Assembly (NCBI GenBank): GCA_026770025.1
Contig: JAMXDE010000008.1
Span: 2,951,036 to 3,015,035 of the forward strand
Origin: Craspedostauros australis
Taxonomy: Eukaryota; Bacillariophyta; Bacillariophyceae; Mastogloiales; Achnanthaceae
Direction: 5' to 3'
DNA: 64,000 nucleotides
Shown here: piece after piece, positions 20,501 through 30,070 of the stretch
How positions within the stretch are numbered: position 1 is the first letter of the stretch
How the letters are laid out: every line of letters starts with the position of its first letter
Notes under the pieces: model-generated
The model's input: the letters and a program-made list of their open reading frames with translations, nothing else
Told to the model about the DNA's origin: nothing
Database searches by the model: none
Position numbers and translations under genes: made by a program

Positions 20501-22099
20501 GCACTCGCAGGATCCTTCCGCGACCCAAAGATGGCACGCATCCTCACTTTCATCCCGCAGGCTATTCCATTCGATCGACGCGTCAGGCTATTCCATTCCC
20601 TGCTCACGGCCGACAAGATCCGCACGCAGGATGACTCCGCAGAAGTTCGCGAGGTGATGATGGCCATGATGAGAGGCGAGGAGAACGACGCGCTTGACGA
20701 ATTGCGACATCAGGTGGCGATCCATCGCAGCGACCTGTACAAGGATTCGATGGACCAGCTGAATGAGCTTGGTCCCAAATTGAAGCGCAAGATCAAGGTG
20801 TCCTTCTACAACCAGCACGATCAGCTAGAGGCCGGGATTGACGGTGGCGGAGTGTTCAAGGAATTCCTTGATGATCTGATCAACGAGGCGTTTTTGGGCC
20901 ATACTGGCAGCAAGGATCATGGTGAGAGCGCCGCCACGAGCGATCATGGCCAAGCAACAACCATGGATACGAATAGCAAAGATAGAGGATCGCGCTCGGG
21001 AGCATCAACGCGGTTGAGCCCACTCCGGAGACTGTTTTCGAGAGGCAATCGAAGATCAAGCCGTTCCGCGCCGGCCGCAGCTGCCGTAACCGCGGAGCAG
21101 CCCAAAAGCAAGGCACCGAAGCTGTTTGAGGTCACGCCGCTCCAGACGCTGTCCGTCAAGTCGAACACAACGGGCAACCTCCTCGTGCTGCAGCACTACG
21201 AGTTCCTGGGCCGTGTGCTGGGCAAGGCGGTGTACGAATCCATCCTGGTGGAACCGCAGTTCTGTCTGCCGTTCCTAAACCAGCTGCTCGGCAAGACGAA
21301 TTCGGTGGAAGATCTGAAGAATTTTGATCCGGAGTACTACGAGAACCTCACGTCCTTGCGGAAGCTATCTGCTGCAGACATCGAGAGTGCAGGCCTGACC
21401 TTCGAACTGACTATTGGTGACAGTGGCGACAACAACATGCCGTCCTCGGGACAAGCTGCGGGTGGATCATCGGGCAGCACTGACCCGTACGCTTCCCTCA
21501 CCTCCAAGATGCAGACCATCGAACTGGTGCCCGGCGGGCGTGACAAGGCTGTGACGAAGCAGAATGTCATCCAGTACATCCATCTGGTGGCACACTACCG
21601 ACTGAACATCCAGGCGTACCACCAAACGCGCGCATTCCTGCGAGGATTCCGCGACCTCATCCCCGCCTCCTGGGTTCGATTGTTTTCCGCCAACGAGTTG
21701 CAAAAGCTGATCGGCGGCGACGATTCCATCCGCGGCATTGACGTTGCCGCGTTGAAACGATCGATGCAGTATGCCGGGGGGTACCATCCATCTCAACCAG
21801 TCGTGCACGACTTTTGGGACCTGCTGCAAAACGACTTCACGCCAGATCAGCAAAAGAAGTTCTTGAAGTTCATGACCTCGTGCTCGCGTCAGCCTTTGCT
21901 TGGATTCGGGTCACTGGAACCGGCACCGTGCATCCAACAGATTCGATTACCGGAAGGGGCGGACAAAGAGCAAAGCCGGTTGCCGACCAGCGCCACATGT
22001 TTCAACCTGCTGAAGTTGCCTAACTATGGGAGCAAGAACCTCCTCCGCAAGAAGTTGCTTGCGGCCATCGAATCGGGAGCGGGCTTTGAGCTCACGTGA
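17567..22099 (+). CDS. HECT E3 ubiquitin ligase, UBE3C/Hul5-like
   Basis: A 1510-residue protein. The start at 17567 gives MFDGNFRSRREVNFSGG, matching the MF-(D/E)G-(D/N)F-(K/R) opening of UBE3C, so the upstream in-frame ATG at 17453 is rejected. An IQ-type helix follows (RACRLIQKSFRGMMARRKLL, 78-97). The HECT domain fills the last ~420 residues: KIKVSFYNQHDQLEAGIDGGGVFKEF, YEFLGRVLGKAVYES, then LVPGGRDKAVTKQN, FRDLIP and LPTSATCFNLLKLPNY with catalytic Cys 1478, ending GFELT. The family adds ubiquitin chains at the proteasome and aids degradation of stalled substrates. Oddities are long Asp-rich tracts (near nucleotides 20285-20310 and 20385-20420) and a Ser/Arg-rich insertion inside the HECT N-lobe (about nucleotides 20905-21120). 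Confidence 0.95.
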   Translation: MFDGNFRSRREVNFSGGTRRNRNGNNSRNRNGRQASSSSSSAATSTSATSRGNTRESTLRNATVQRKQRQEQQRKERACRLIQKSFRGMMARRKLLQALQDQIGTQCQNNDVLAATTNISIQLVLLPAHRRPSERTTAEIDQKRKDLLLLFAMLVANTIPPASAPTAAAMMTATIAASATALSPSAQQSQWFSQKRIVHTALQELQSMASPNTCNAAGQIIDSTALESVRRALFTIPNSFFQRWLADGASDIPSQRSVDVRLFVDVLECAKRHWDQVIIALQTAKKSTLPSSQQRQITAMSKQLFQWCNSIRCRLQRGPGAHATTGMDISPSSVSSHTNLSAMLSACIAIVFLTTTSEAASSPKSKTVWIKPLLLKTLLPQCLQSENYYEAFVEALVPVLTQVAADASGQPASSLTPSTLAATSTPTATTPGSAESPPVSNDQRVLLTFVSNQMRGNESNMLNYALHLLQLQGDAVSKVSANVSANPNSSAAGDNQSNIMPDAGMLKPHALIYLLNHTFQKDPQLAFLTSLVVRGQDIRKILNIPSLNGSSSSMSSKTGGDAMDTMADHDFSDSDDEDDDEDHMKDSTATQAKKTRRSSSRYSRKDLSTLPKLDRMYQNEIIQLRNAIKAAAASSAINQQLQNTVDMACAIGQNSKQWLNWGLLLLSPSSPSSVAQSMGTIANTNANMDANTAIQDAYLDLMAKLLQTCTGIRTNSKMAVSSAFMTQIGFSRPYLHLLWQNVALRLQHVEHHATTANRERRDDATDKAFSVFNVFCDLFTHHLIGISDDEFLKLYTDVKEQNDASTTIMAKDVVVRLRDALHQLYWTKPVLVTDAKLACPNNTRFRLLLAGTKLWNALYERWNRLVRNSSFCEESMWYFPYLSSRDGHGALMALGMPPAPGSGNNGDDDDDDGMDGIVGGGRGGGRNQSIGNHYDDGFDDADDDDDDDDSDAMEVDEDGAQIEAATEQAMDIADSQADALAGSFRDPKMARILTFIPQAIPFDRRVRLFHSLLTADKIRTQDDSAEVREVMMAMMRGEENDALDELRHQVAIHRSDLYKDSMDQLNELGPKLKRKIKVSFYNQHDQLEAGIDGGGVFKEFLDDLINEAFLGHTGSKDHGESAATSDHGQATTMDTNSKDRGSRSGASTRLSPLRRLFSRGNRRSSRSAPAAAAVTAEQPKSKAPKLFEVTPLQTLSVKSNTTGNLLVLQHYEFLGRVLGKAVYESILVEPQFCLPFLNQLLGKTNSVEDLKNFDPEYYENLTSLRKLSAADIESAGLTFELTIGDSGDNNMPSSGQAAGGSSGSTDPYASLTSKMQTIELVPGGRDKAVTKQNVIQYIHLVAHYRLNIQAYHQTRAFLRGFRDLIPASWVRLFSANELQKLIGGDDSIRGIDVAALKRSMQYAGGYHPSQPVVHDFWDLLQNDFTPDQQKKFLKFMTSCSRQPLLGFGSLEPAPCIQQIRLPEGADKEQSRLPTSATCFNLLKLPNYGSKNLLRKKLLAAIESGAGFELT

Positions 22100-22511
22100 G
22101 GTAGCAAGCATGTGGTGTGTGGTAGGTGGGTGCGTCCTCGTACCCTCTAGGTTCGAACAACGACACTCGTGCGAAGAACGAACCCCAATCTATTAGAACA
22201 GAGTTTATCGAGCATCCTCGCACAAGTACGTCTGGTATGGCACATTAGACGAGCGAGAGAGAGGAAATATATCTATCAGAACAGTGGACCTCATGACACG
22301 TCGAAGATCGTGGAGTGTCTCTTTGCTCACACGAAAAAGAACAGCAAGCAAAGTGCTACGTTGGGGTATTTGTATCCTCCAGACAGGTATGCGAGAGCCA
22401 TCCTAACTATTATATATTACTTCGCGGTATGTACAAATGTAAATTCCTTTTTAATATCAGTCATGGCACATCATTACCATGAAAGAGTTACTCTATGCTA
22501 TATCGCCGTGC
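22100..22511. other. Intergenic region between convergent genes
   Basis: Holds the 3' ends of the HECT ligase gene (plus) and the membrane-protein gene (minus). It is A/T-richer than the flanking coding sequence. I see no gene; a GGTTCGAA near 22152 lacks the stems of a tRNA. Confidence 0.4.
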
Positions 22512-23387
22512 TCAATCGTAATGCGGCCGTTGATGCATCCGATTATTCCGACGCTGCTGCTCCAGCCTCGCCCCACGCGCATTCGTTTCTGCCACCTTGA
22601 GCACCCCGTACACACCGCCCGCCGCGGCACCATAAATGCCCAGAAGGTACGTAGCGACGAATGCAAATGCTGCACATGCGGCACACACGAAGAAGAAGAT
22701 GGCAACCAAGATGTTGGCCTGGTAGGATCGGATGATGCTCCACAATCCCAACACGAACATGACGAGAGCCATGCATAGACCGGCGCTGAAATTCATGAGG
22801 ACGTTCATGAGGACGCGCATTGCGTACTCCATGTAGCTCTCGTTGCGTCCCATGGCCCGGATCCCCATGAACATGGCATCCCACATGGATTGGCGCTTGG
22901 CGAATCGTTTGCCATTGTTGAAGTATCCCCAGAACGAATCCTGGGCTTCGCCGACGCCGACCTCGCTGAACAATCCGGCGACGCTCTTGGCATCGCTCAT
23001 GCGGGCCTCTCCTTCCTTGCGGATGACGTCGAGTCTGTATTTGGCATCTTCCATGCGGCGCTTGTTGCGCTGGCAGATTCCGTCGCAGGTGAACCATCCC
23101 TTGGTGGCGCGGTAGGCCTGATTGGCGTTCCAGTACTGCTGCGAGGCGGTGTATTCGGCCTCGATGTCGATCGTGTTCATGATGTGATTGTACTGCCGCC
23201 GTTGATCCATCGTGAGCTTCGTGCCGGAGCCGACAAAGAGGATGACGAGCAGACCAAAGAGGTAGCTTCCCGTCACGACCTTGTTGCGTCGTGCAAAGCC
23301 TGTGGCACCGCGCACGATGAGCTGTCCCAGATCGGCCGGTTCTGGCAGGACGATCTGCGTTGGATCACCACGGAAATGTCGGTTCAT
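22512..23387 (-). CDS. Conserved three-TM membrane protein, function unknown
   Basis: A 291-residue protein I do not recognise by name. It has one hydrophobic segment near the N terminus (residues 38-55) and two close to the C terminus (about 196-219 and 225-251). Between them is a long polar, probably helical and coiled region (56-190) with a Cys pair in WFTCDGICQRNKRR (98-111) and aromatic-rich motifs DSFWGYFNNGK and QSMWDAMFMG. The well-ordered, low-repeat composition argues for a real conserved protein. The start at 23387 gives a short polar N terminus without a cleavable signal. It shares an upstream region with the DCN1-like gene. Confidence 0.8.
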   Translation of the reverse strand: MNRHFRGDPTQIVLPEPADLGQLIVRGATGFARRNKVVTGSYLFGLLVILFVGSGTKLTMDQRRQYNHIMNTIDIEAEYTASQQYWNANQAYRATKGWFTCDGICQRNKRRMEDAKYRLDVIRKEGEARMSDAKSVAGLFSEVGVGEAQDSFWGYFNNGKRFAKRQSMWDAMFMGIRAMGRNESYMEYAMRVLMNVLMNFSAGLCMALVMFVLGLWSIIRSYQANILVAIFFFVCAACAAFAFVATYLLGIYGAAAGGVYGVLKVAETNARGARLEQQRRNNRMHQRPHYD

Positions 23388-24448
23388 TTTACTGTCGAAT
23401 GTGAGTGAGTGTGCGACAGAGAGTGTGAGTGAATGTTGCGCGTGTGCGTGTGTGTGTGAACGTGGTTGCTTTTAGCCTTGCGGTTAGAGTTGTGAGAATA
23501 TGTTTGAATGAATGAATGAATGTGTGCGTGTGAGTGAGTGGGTGGGTGCAATAGTGGACGAGGAGGTGCCTTGGACAAATGATGAAGTTGTGTGTCGCCG
23601 TTGTTGGTGATGGTCGTTGTGGTGGCGACGATGGTGTTCGATGTGTCTCTCCTTTGTGTCGTGCGTTGTTGCGTTGGTTCGAGGTGTGCGTGACTCAACT
23701 CAACGCATCTTCGTTGCGATTCGAACTCGTTCTGTGGCGCCATTTTGCCAACAACAGCAACGTGTCATTTCATGCGCAACTTTGGTGTTGTCGAGGGTGG
23801 GAAGGACAGACGGAAATCCTGTTCCGTGATCAACAACACGGGATTGAAGTTGGTCGAATGGATCGATCGGAGAAAACAACATCTTCGCTTTCTGCCCACA
23901 CTCGCAACAGCGAAACAAGCACCACGATCTCCCACCACTGTGCACACGACACGCCAAACAACAAAGAAGACAGAAACAAGACGGAGATGGAGCAAAGGCC
24001 GACGACGACAAGAGAGCGAGAGACATCCAACACGTCCTCGTGAAGCGTTCGGCTCGTCGCGTCTTTCGGGCACTTGCCTCCACCTCTCATCCCATCCGCA
24101 CATTGCAACCATTTGGTTTGATCTGTTGGTACCACAGGTCGTACATAAACTTGCCTGAATGAAAGTCTGAAGAGCAACCCAGCATAATCCACCCGCATTT
24201 GCATCTCCGACAATTGAAAAGCAAAGCAAATCCAAGCAAAACGAATCGAATCGAAACGAAACGAAACCAAAAGATCCAAACATCAGCCGAAGCGGAAGCA
24301 CACAAACACACAAATACAACTTCCCCTTCCTCTCCCTTCTCCTCACCTTGTGCCTTTGCGTGTCGTGAGCAACAGTCGCATCCCCCTTTTGCAGAGGCCC
24401 AAAACAACGTTCACCATTCCCAAGGACGCCAAGAAAAAACGCAAAAAC
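23388..24448. promoter_or_regulatory. Shared upstream region of divergent genes, with TGAA microsatellite
   Basis: Separates the minus-strand membrane-protein gene from the plus-strand DCN1-like gene. It contains GTGTG-rich sequence (23400-23460) and a (TGAA)4 run at 23505-23522. Open frames on both strands (for example 23765-24982 minus) are compositionally biased and overlap the DCN1 exon in antisense; I treat them as chance. An ATG at 24350 in frame with the DCN1 gene would add 33 basic residues. Confidence 0.45.
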
Positions 24449-25416
24449 ATGTGGAGCTCTTCCGGCCGCAAATCCAAGAAGAAGGGATCCGCCAGCGATC
24501 TGGACACGGACACCATCCGTTCCATGTTCCAGGAGCTGGCCGAAGAGGACGATCCCAGCGTGGCTGGCATGGAGGGGATCTGCAAGCTGTGCGAAAAGCT
24601 CGACCTGGATCCCGTCGACGACATCCGCGTTCTGGTGTTGCTTTGGAAGCTGGGTTCGGAAGAGAAGCCAGGACAGATCACCAGCCAGGAATGGGAGGAC
24701 GGCTGCGAGAAGCTCCGAACGGATTCCATCGAGAAATTCAAGGAGGTTCTGCCGTCGTTGGATCCTGGTTTCATGGATCGGGCCGAATTCAAGGACTTTT
24801 ACAAGGTGCGATGCGATGTTTCGAAAGTTCCAAGTGATGCAACTGCAGTTGTGGTTGTTGGCTTTGGATGTGGCTGTGGCTGTGGATCTTGTGCTTGTCT
24901 CCCCTTGCACGAAGACATGGATGATTGCTGGAACAGATTGATGGATGGAATGAAGATCAGTTGATGACGGAATCTCTCCCACGCTGCATCTTGTTGGCGT
25001 CCACGCTCACCTTGCTTCGTTTGTCACAAAACCATTTCAAAACGATTACGACACCAACATTCCACTCCACGATACTTTGGGTTTTGCTGCCCTACTCTTC
25101 GATACGCTATGACGCACAGTTCTGCTTCCAATTCAACCGCCAAGGCACCCACCGAACTCTGGACAAGTCGATGGTGACGGCATTGCTGGAGATGGCATTG
25201 AAGGACCGCATCCCCTCGGAGCGATTGGAGACGTTCTGCAAATTCTTGGAAGTGCAGAAGTCGTACACCCTCATCACGTTGGATCAATGGACGTCGTTTT
25301 TGGACTTCTGCTACGAGTGCGAAGATCTCAGCACCTACGATGAATCGACGTCGGCATGGCCAGTCCTGCTGGATGAATACGTGGATTACATGGAGGAGCA
25401 GCAGAAGAAGAAGTAG
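24449..25416 (+). CDS. DCN1-like (DCUN1 domain) neddylation co-E3, two exons
   Basis: Exons 24449-24805 and 25120-25416 give 217 residues. The phase-0 intron (24806-25119, GTGCGA...GCACAG) joins FKDFYK to FCFQFNRQGTHRTLDK, restoring the continuous PONY/DCUN1 domain. The N-terminal half has EF-hand-like helices (MFQELAEEDDPSVAGMEGI, RVLVLLWKLGSEEKPGQIT). The C-terminal half has the diagnostic DQWTSFLDF and AWPVLLDEYVDY, which in yeast and human DCN1 contact cullins and the NEDD8 E2. It ends in a Lys-rich tail. Reading through the intron gives a stop at 24964, so the splice is required. The start was chosen at 24449 (AACATGT); 24350 is an in-frame alternative. Confidence 0.92.
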
Positions 25417-25907
25417 TGGTCGTGGTCGGGTTGTGCCAGCGGCACGGTTGTCTTGGTGGGAAGTTACGGAAGGTTATACTGCACGATTGATGCAGCACGA
25501 CCGTTCCAAGCCGAATCGGCAGCCATTATCACCGTCATCGTCAAGACGGCACTGGGAATGAAGACTTGGGCTGCGCAATTGGCAGTGCAACTTTCTCACG
25601 CACTCGTAAACTCAGACGCATCCGGCAAACCGATCTTCCGCTTCAACTGCAGAACAGAGGAAGACACCAACTAAGCATGGAAAGCGGCAGTTGTAGAACA
25701 TAGAATGAATGTTACCAACTTGAAGAACCAATTGGAGTTTATGGATGTGCTGTCGCTGTCGGGTTGTCGTTCTCTCTTTGTGTCTCGGCGTGCTTTCATT
25801 TGCGAATATACCAACATTGTACCACTCTGATCGGATGGCCAGCACTGTCATCACTGTCGTGACCACATCAAATGCATGACGAATGACGAATGACGCCACA
25901 CACCATC
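25417..25907. other. Intergenic region between convergent genes
   Basis: 3' flanks of the DCN1-like gene (plus) and the thioredoxin gene (minus). I see no gene or notable repeat. Confidence 0.4.
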
Positions 25908-26471
25908 TCACTGATCCAGCGGAATACCGGACTCCCGGAAGAACGTGCGCAACTGCGCTTCATCCGAACCTGCGTAGGTCGACTTGACTTGCTGATCGTG
26001 CAGAATGATGAAGGTCGGCATCATGGAGACCTTGTACTTGCTGGCCAGCTCGTCAAAGTCATCGACGTCCACCGTGAAGAAGGTGCCCTTGTGCATGCCC
26101 GAGAGCTCCGCGTAGACTGGCTGAATTCTGTGGCAAGGTTTGCACCATGTCGCAGTGAACTTCGCCACGACGTACTGATCCGTACTTGTCGTAGCGGCTG
26201 TTGCCATTGTAAAATCGTCTTCGTCTTCCAACACGTGGATTTTGGACGTCTTCGTTGTGGTTGCGGTTCCTGCGGTTGCCGCTGTCGTTGCAGCAGCATC
26301 CGAGGATTCCACGCTCTTCTTCGAAGCTTTGGCCAGCTGCAGCTTGTCAGCAATCCATTGAGGCAACATGTCGCGATCGGCCAGCTTCTGCGCCAACCAA
26401 CGCAATGCCAATGCGGCAATCGCAATCACACCGGTGTACGGGACGCACACGCCTCCAACGCAGATCATCAT
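25908..26471 (-). CDS. Membrane-anchored thioredoxin-like protein (WCKPC)
   Basis: A 187-residue protein. An N-terminal hydrophobic anchor (about residues 9-28) is followed by an Ala/Thr-rich linker (50-77) and then a full thioredoxin fold: YVVAKFTATWCKPCHRIQPVY with the redox pair Cys110/Cys113, and the cis-proline loop MMPTFII (Pro152). The active site is WCKPC rather than the common WCGPC; the middle residues tune redox potential. The last part (EAQLRTFFRE) is the terminal helix. The likely role is a disulfide reductase tethered to a membrane. Which membrane is unclear: the start lacks a typical plastid bipartite presequence. Confidence 0.9.
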   Translation of the reverse strand: MMICVGGVCVPYTGVIAIAALALRWLAQKLADRDMLPQWIADKLQLAKASKKSVESSDAAATTAATAGTATTTKTSKIHVLEDEDDFTMATAATTSTDQYVVAKFTATWCKPCHRIQPVYAELSGMHKGTFFTVDVDDFDELASKYKVSMMPTFIILHDQQVKSTYAGSDEAQLRTFFRESGIPLDQ

Positions 26472-27244
26472 CTTTGCAGGATGTTATTGTATGTTGTATG
26501 TTGTATGTTGTGTATTGGTGGTGTGGTATGATAGTATGGTGTTTGGGTTGATGCTGTTGCTTGGGTGCTGATTGAGTACTCGTCCTTATTATGCAATTGT
26601 TCGGTGCTTGATGACCAAATGGTCGTTTGATGTTCGTCGTTCGATGCGTTGTGGTCAAGTCGCATCCATCTCGTTCCTCTTCTTTGCGCTTCTTCGCTTT
26701 GTTGCGCTTTTTCGCTTCCTCTTCTGTTGTGTTGGTTGGAAATCATGATGGTTTTACCGCATCTCCCACAAATGACTTGTGAGCGACCACTTCGACCGAG
26801 GTTGTATTTGATTCGAACGTGTCAATATAAATAGTTATATGTTATATATTACCGGTAGCCCCAAGGCTGAAACACACACCAGCAACAAGAACGGCAACAA
26901 GAACGCAGACAAACACCGAAGCAACGCAAAATGGCGCGGCGCACACCACCGCCGGCCTTTTTTAGTCTCCACCATGGACAGGCACAGAGAACCCACACAC
27001 GGCTGTTGCGACAACAATCACTGGAGCATCATCCGAGTTCGAGCAGAGAGTATTGGCACACACGAGGATTTGGATCCACAAGCTTCGCGATACACGCACC
27101 ATTAGCACTGAGACAGACCGTCATCACTCACTCCGTTTCACTTGAAGTTCGTTGAGCCGCAACAACAGCAACAACAGTGATAGCAGATAGAGACTGCACT
27201 TGCGTTGCATGATATTATACTCGTAAACCAGGGCAAGAACGAAG
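26472..27244. promoter_or_regulatory. Shared upstream region of divergent genes
   Basis: Lies between the thioredoxin gene (minus) and the PP2A gene (plus). Repeats of TTGTATG (26485-26511) and an AT-rich patch with TATAAATAG (26825-26834) and TATATATT (26842-26849) are the only notable sequences; the TATAAATA could be a TATA box but lies about 415 bp from the PP2A start. No gene seen. Confidence 0.45.
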
Positions 27245-28315
27245 ATGGAAGACAACCCAGATGCCACGTCGACGTCGGCCTCCAGCAACTCGGAGGAATC
27301 CAGCGCCATGGTGACCAGCTCCGTGCCGCCGCCGCCACCTCCGGCCGTGCCATCCTCCGTGGGTCCCAACAACGCAGGCAGCAACATGGATCCCAAAAAG
27401 TCGTACAACGATCTCGAGGCCTGGCTTGCCAAGCTGTCCATGGGAACGCCGCTGGCCGAGAGCGAGGTCAAGATGCTGTGCGAGCTTGCGAGGGAGACGC
27501 TCTTCAACGAATCCAACGTCCAGCCGGTGCCCGCCCCCGTCACGGTGTGCGGCGACATCCACGGCCAGTGGCATGACCTCATGGAGCTCTTCCGCATCGG
27601 CGGCAGCGCGCCGGACACCAACTACCTCTTCATGGGGGATTACGTCGACAGAGGCTACTACTCGGTGGAGACGGTCACCATGCTGGTCTGCCTCAAGGTC
27701 CGCTACCCCGACCGCGTCTTCATCCTGCGCGGCAACCACGAATCGCGCCAGATCACGCAGGTCTACGGCTTCTACGACGAGTGCGTTCGGAAATACGGCA
27801 GCGCCAATGTATGGAAGATGTTCACGGATCTCTTCGATTACTTCCCCCTCACCGCCCTCGTCGAGCACTCCGTCTTCTGCCTCCACGGCGGCCTCAGCCC
27901 CGCCATCGACACCTTGGATCACGTGCGCCAGCTCGACCGCGTCCAGGAGGTCCCGCACGAGGGACCCATGTGTGATCTGCTCTGGAGCGACCCCGATGAT
28001 CGCAGCGGATGGGGCATCTCGCCGCGTGGCGCGGGCTTCACCTTCGGGGTCGACATCTCGCAGCAGTTCAATGAGAAGAACGGTCTTTCGTTAGTCAGCC
28101 GCGCGCATCAGCTCGTCATGGACGGCTACAACTGGAGCCACGACCAGGCCGTCGTCACCATCTTTTCGGCACCCAATTACTGCTATCGGTGCGGCAACCA
28201 AGCCGCCATCATGGAGGTCAGCGAGACGTTGGACAAGACCTTTTTGCAGTTCGATCCAGCGCCGCGACGAGGCGAACCGCATCTTGGAAGGAAAACGCCA
28301 GAGTATTTCCTGTAG
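27245..28315 (+). CDS. PP2Ac: Serine/threonine phosphatase PP2A catalytic subunit with N-terminal extension
   Basis: All PPP-family metal and catalytic motifs are present: [59 protein letters not shown] and [13 protein letters not shown]. The C terminus RKTPEYFL matches the PP2A tail that is methylated on its last Leu. From the ATG at 27386 ([14 protein letters not shown]) the protein is exactly 309 residues, the canonical PP2Ac length. The ATG at 27245 adds 47 Ser- and Pro-rich residues ([11 protein letters not shown]). I report the longer frame, but 27386 may be the true start. PP2Ac acts with A and B subunits to dephosphorylate many Ser/Thr sites. Codons end strongly in C/G, as in highly expressed genes. 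Confidence 0.96.
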   Translation: MEDNPDATSTSASSNSEESSAMVTSSVPPPPPPAVPSSVGPNNAGSNMDPKKSYNDLEAWLAKLSMGTPLAESEVKMLCELARETLFNESNVQPVPAPVTVCGDIHGQWHDLMELFRIGGSAPDTNYLFMGDYVDRGYYSVETVTMLVCLKVRYPDRVFILRGNHESRQITQVYGFYDECVRKYGSANVWKMFTDLFDYFPLTALVEHSVFCLHGGLSPAIDTLDHVRQLDRVQEVPHEGPMCDLLWSDPDDRSGWGISPRGAGFTFGVDISQQFNEKNGLSLVSRAHQLVMDGYNWSHDQAVVTIFSAPNYCYRCGNQAAIMEVSETLDKTFLQFDPAPRRGEPHLGRKTPEYFL

Positions 28316-28863
28316 AAACTGTGCCATCCCAGACTATCATTTGGTATCATACTAATCCATGTCGCTCTCCACATGTTTTGTCCATGCGCATGTTTAGTCC
28401 GTGAAGATTGCAGTGCGGAGCACGCGTGTGCGAGGAGGTGAAGAGGAGATGCAGGATGTGTGGACTGCTTCCGTCTCCGCGTTGCATGTCTCAATTTCTG
28501 TTCATATGACACAACCTCTTCGCCACCAAGCAGACTAGCATACTACTCGTACACGCGAGTATGTTGTGGCAAGATGGAATAGAGTAAGATCAATTACTGT
28601 TTTTATGTAGTACATGTGCAAATTACTTGTGACAATCCAACATTCGTCCATTCTTGATGTGTTGGCGTTTGCTTTCAGTTCAGGTTGTTGTGCTTTGTGT
28701 GGTTGTGTCTGATGGTGGTGATGGTGGCGCATCAGGCGTCCCGACGTTGTTTGATGGACTGTCCTCGCCGGCGGCACATTCACATCTCACCATCCAATGG
28801 TTTCATCCCCAAACCATCCATTCGTCCATCCATTCTCACCCGGAGTGCTCGTAGTTTCATACT
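28316..28863. other. Intergenic region between convergent genes
   Basis: 3' flanks of the PP2A gene (plus) and the EGF-protein gene (minus). No gene seen. Confidence 0.4.
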
Positions 28864-30070
28864 CTACAATGACGTAGTCTCTTGCATGTCGTAGAATGGG
28901 CTGATGTTCTTGAGGTAACCCGGGAGCTTCAGATCGTTGTAATCCACCACCATACTGTCTGGATCTGGGTCGTTCTTCTTCTTCGACGATGATCGACGAC
29001 GGCGCAGCATGGCGACGATAAGCATCAACGCCATCGACGTGAAGGCCAGCGTCGCGATCAAGTAGAGTCGCGCGTTTTCCATCGATGTCGTTGACGTTGG
29101 TGATGTTGCGGCTGGAGTGTTGGTCGTCTCCACATCTTCACGTGCTGGAGGCTGCAAAGGTTCACCGGTGTAGCTTCCAATGTCGTTGTCGATCAACCAT
29201 TCGCAGTGGGGTCCAGCATACTCTGGTGGGCACACGCAACCGGCGTTACTGTATTGCGTACAGTGGCGTGCGCACATATCATGAGCAGGTGGGAAAGGGA
29301 CGGAGGGAGGGAAGTCGAAACGGAACATGACGAATCGGGGTTAGTGGAGGGGTGGCGAGAATGCATGATGGCGAATGAGAGAGAGAGAGAGAGAGCACAG
29401 TTACTTCGCCCATCACGTTTTCTGCGTAGCATGGGCAAGCTGGCCTTGTTGATGCACCCACTGTTGAAAAGCAAGACCTAGCATGCAATAGGTGGTATGT
29501 GCAGCATGTATCGACCAATGCAACAGCAACAATTACAACTTACGCAAAATCCGCAGTGTTCATCGCAGCGATAGCGCTTGCTTTTGCACGGAGGAAATCG
29601 ATCTTGCATTTGCCGCCGTTCGTGCAGAACCCCTGCTCTTCCTTGCCTGCAATGAACTGCGCCCCGCAGTACTGCGTGATGGGATCACGGCACATCTGAC
29701 CAGCGAAGACGCTCATTGAGTCGGCCACGGAGCAGTCGCACGACCATCGGTGCTTGCCAGTGTGACGGCAACTCTCGCCGTTGGGACACGTCATATCTTC
29801 CATGTTGCACACCCCGAGCTTGCTTTCGCATGCCACCCCCGTGTACCCTTCGGGACAGATGCACTTCTCAACGAGATGTCCCTCCATGGAATGCGTCTGC
29901 AGTTGCTTGGGTGAGCTGAAATCCTTCAACGCACAGTATCCGCCATTCTTGCACTGCAATTGGCACGAGGCGTGGTCAATGGGCGTGGCGGAATTGCTCT
30001 GGTGCGCTGCGGCATTCGTGAGGGCGACCAGCATCGCAAAAGCGACGATGATGAGTCCGGTGCTTTGCAT
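28864..30070 (-). CDS. Secreted-signal, EGF-repeat, single-pass membrane protein, two exons
   Basis: Exons 30070-29544 and 29248-28864 give 303 residues. The phase-2 intron (29543-29249, GTAAGT...ATACAG) joins NTADFA to NAGCVCPPEYAGPHC, completing a third EGF module whose first cysteines are in exon 1 (FCTNGGKC). Layout: signal peptide 1-21 (MQSTGLIIVAFAMLVALTNA); EGF module about 36-81 (CKNGGYC ... CICPEGYTGVAC); Cys-rich module about 88-127; EGF module about 149-191; Thr/Pro/Ser stalk 205-232; membrane segment 237-257; and a basic stop-transfer RRRR with a 46-residue cytoplasmic tail. It is probably a surface or endomembrane receptor-like protein binding another protein; the ligand is unknown. 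The ATG at 30070 was preferred over 30157, whose extra residues are Asn-rich. Confidence 0.88.
29376..29396. repeat. (GA)n microsatellite inside intron
   Basis: A simple GA dinucleotide run lying in the intron of the EGF-protein gene. It leaves the splice sites untouched. Confidence 0.85.

Noticed and set aside
22130-22175. GGTTCGAA resembling a tRNA T-loop
   Set aside because: No pairing T-stem, acceptor stem or anticodon arm around it.
23765-24982. 405-codon minus-strand frame
   Set aside because: Antisense to the DCN1-like exon and its promoter; no domain, biased composition.
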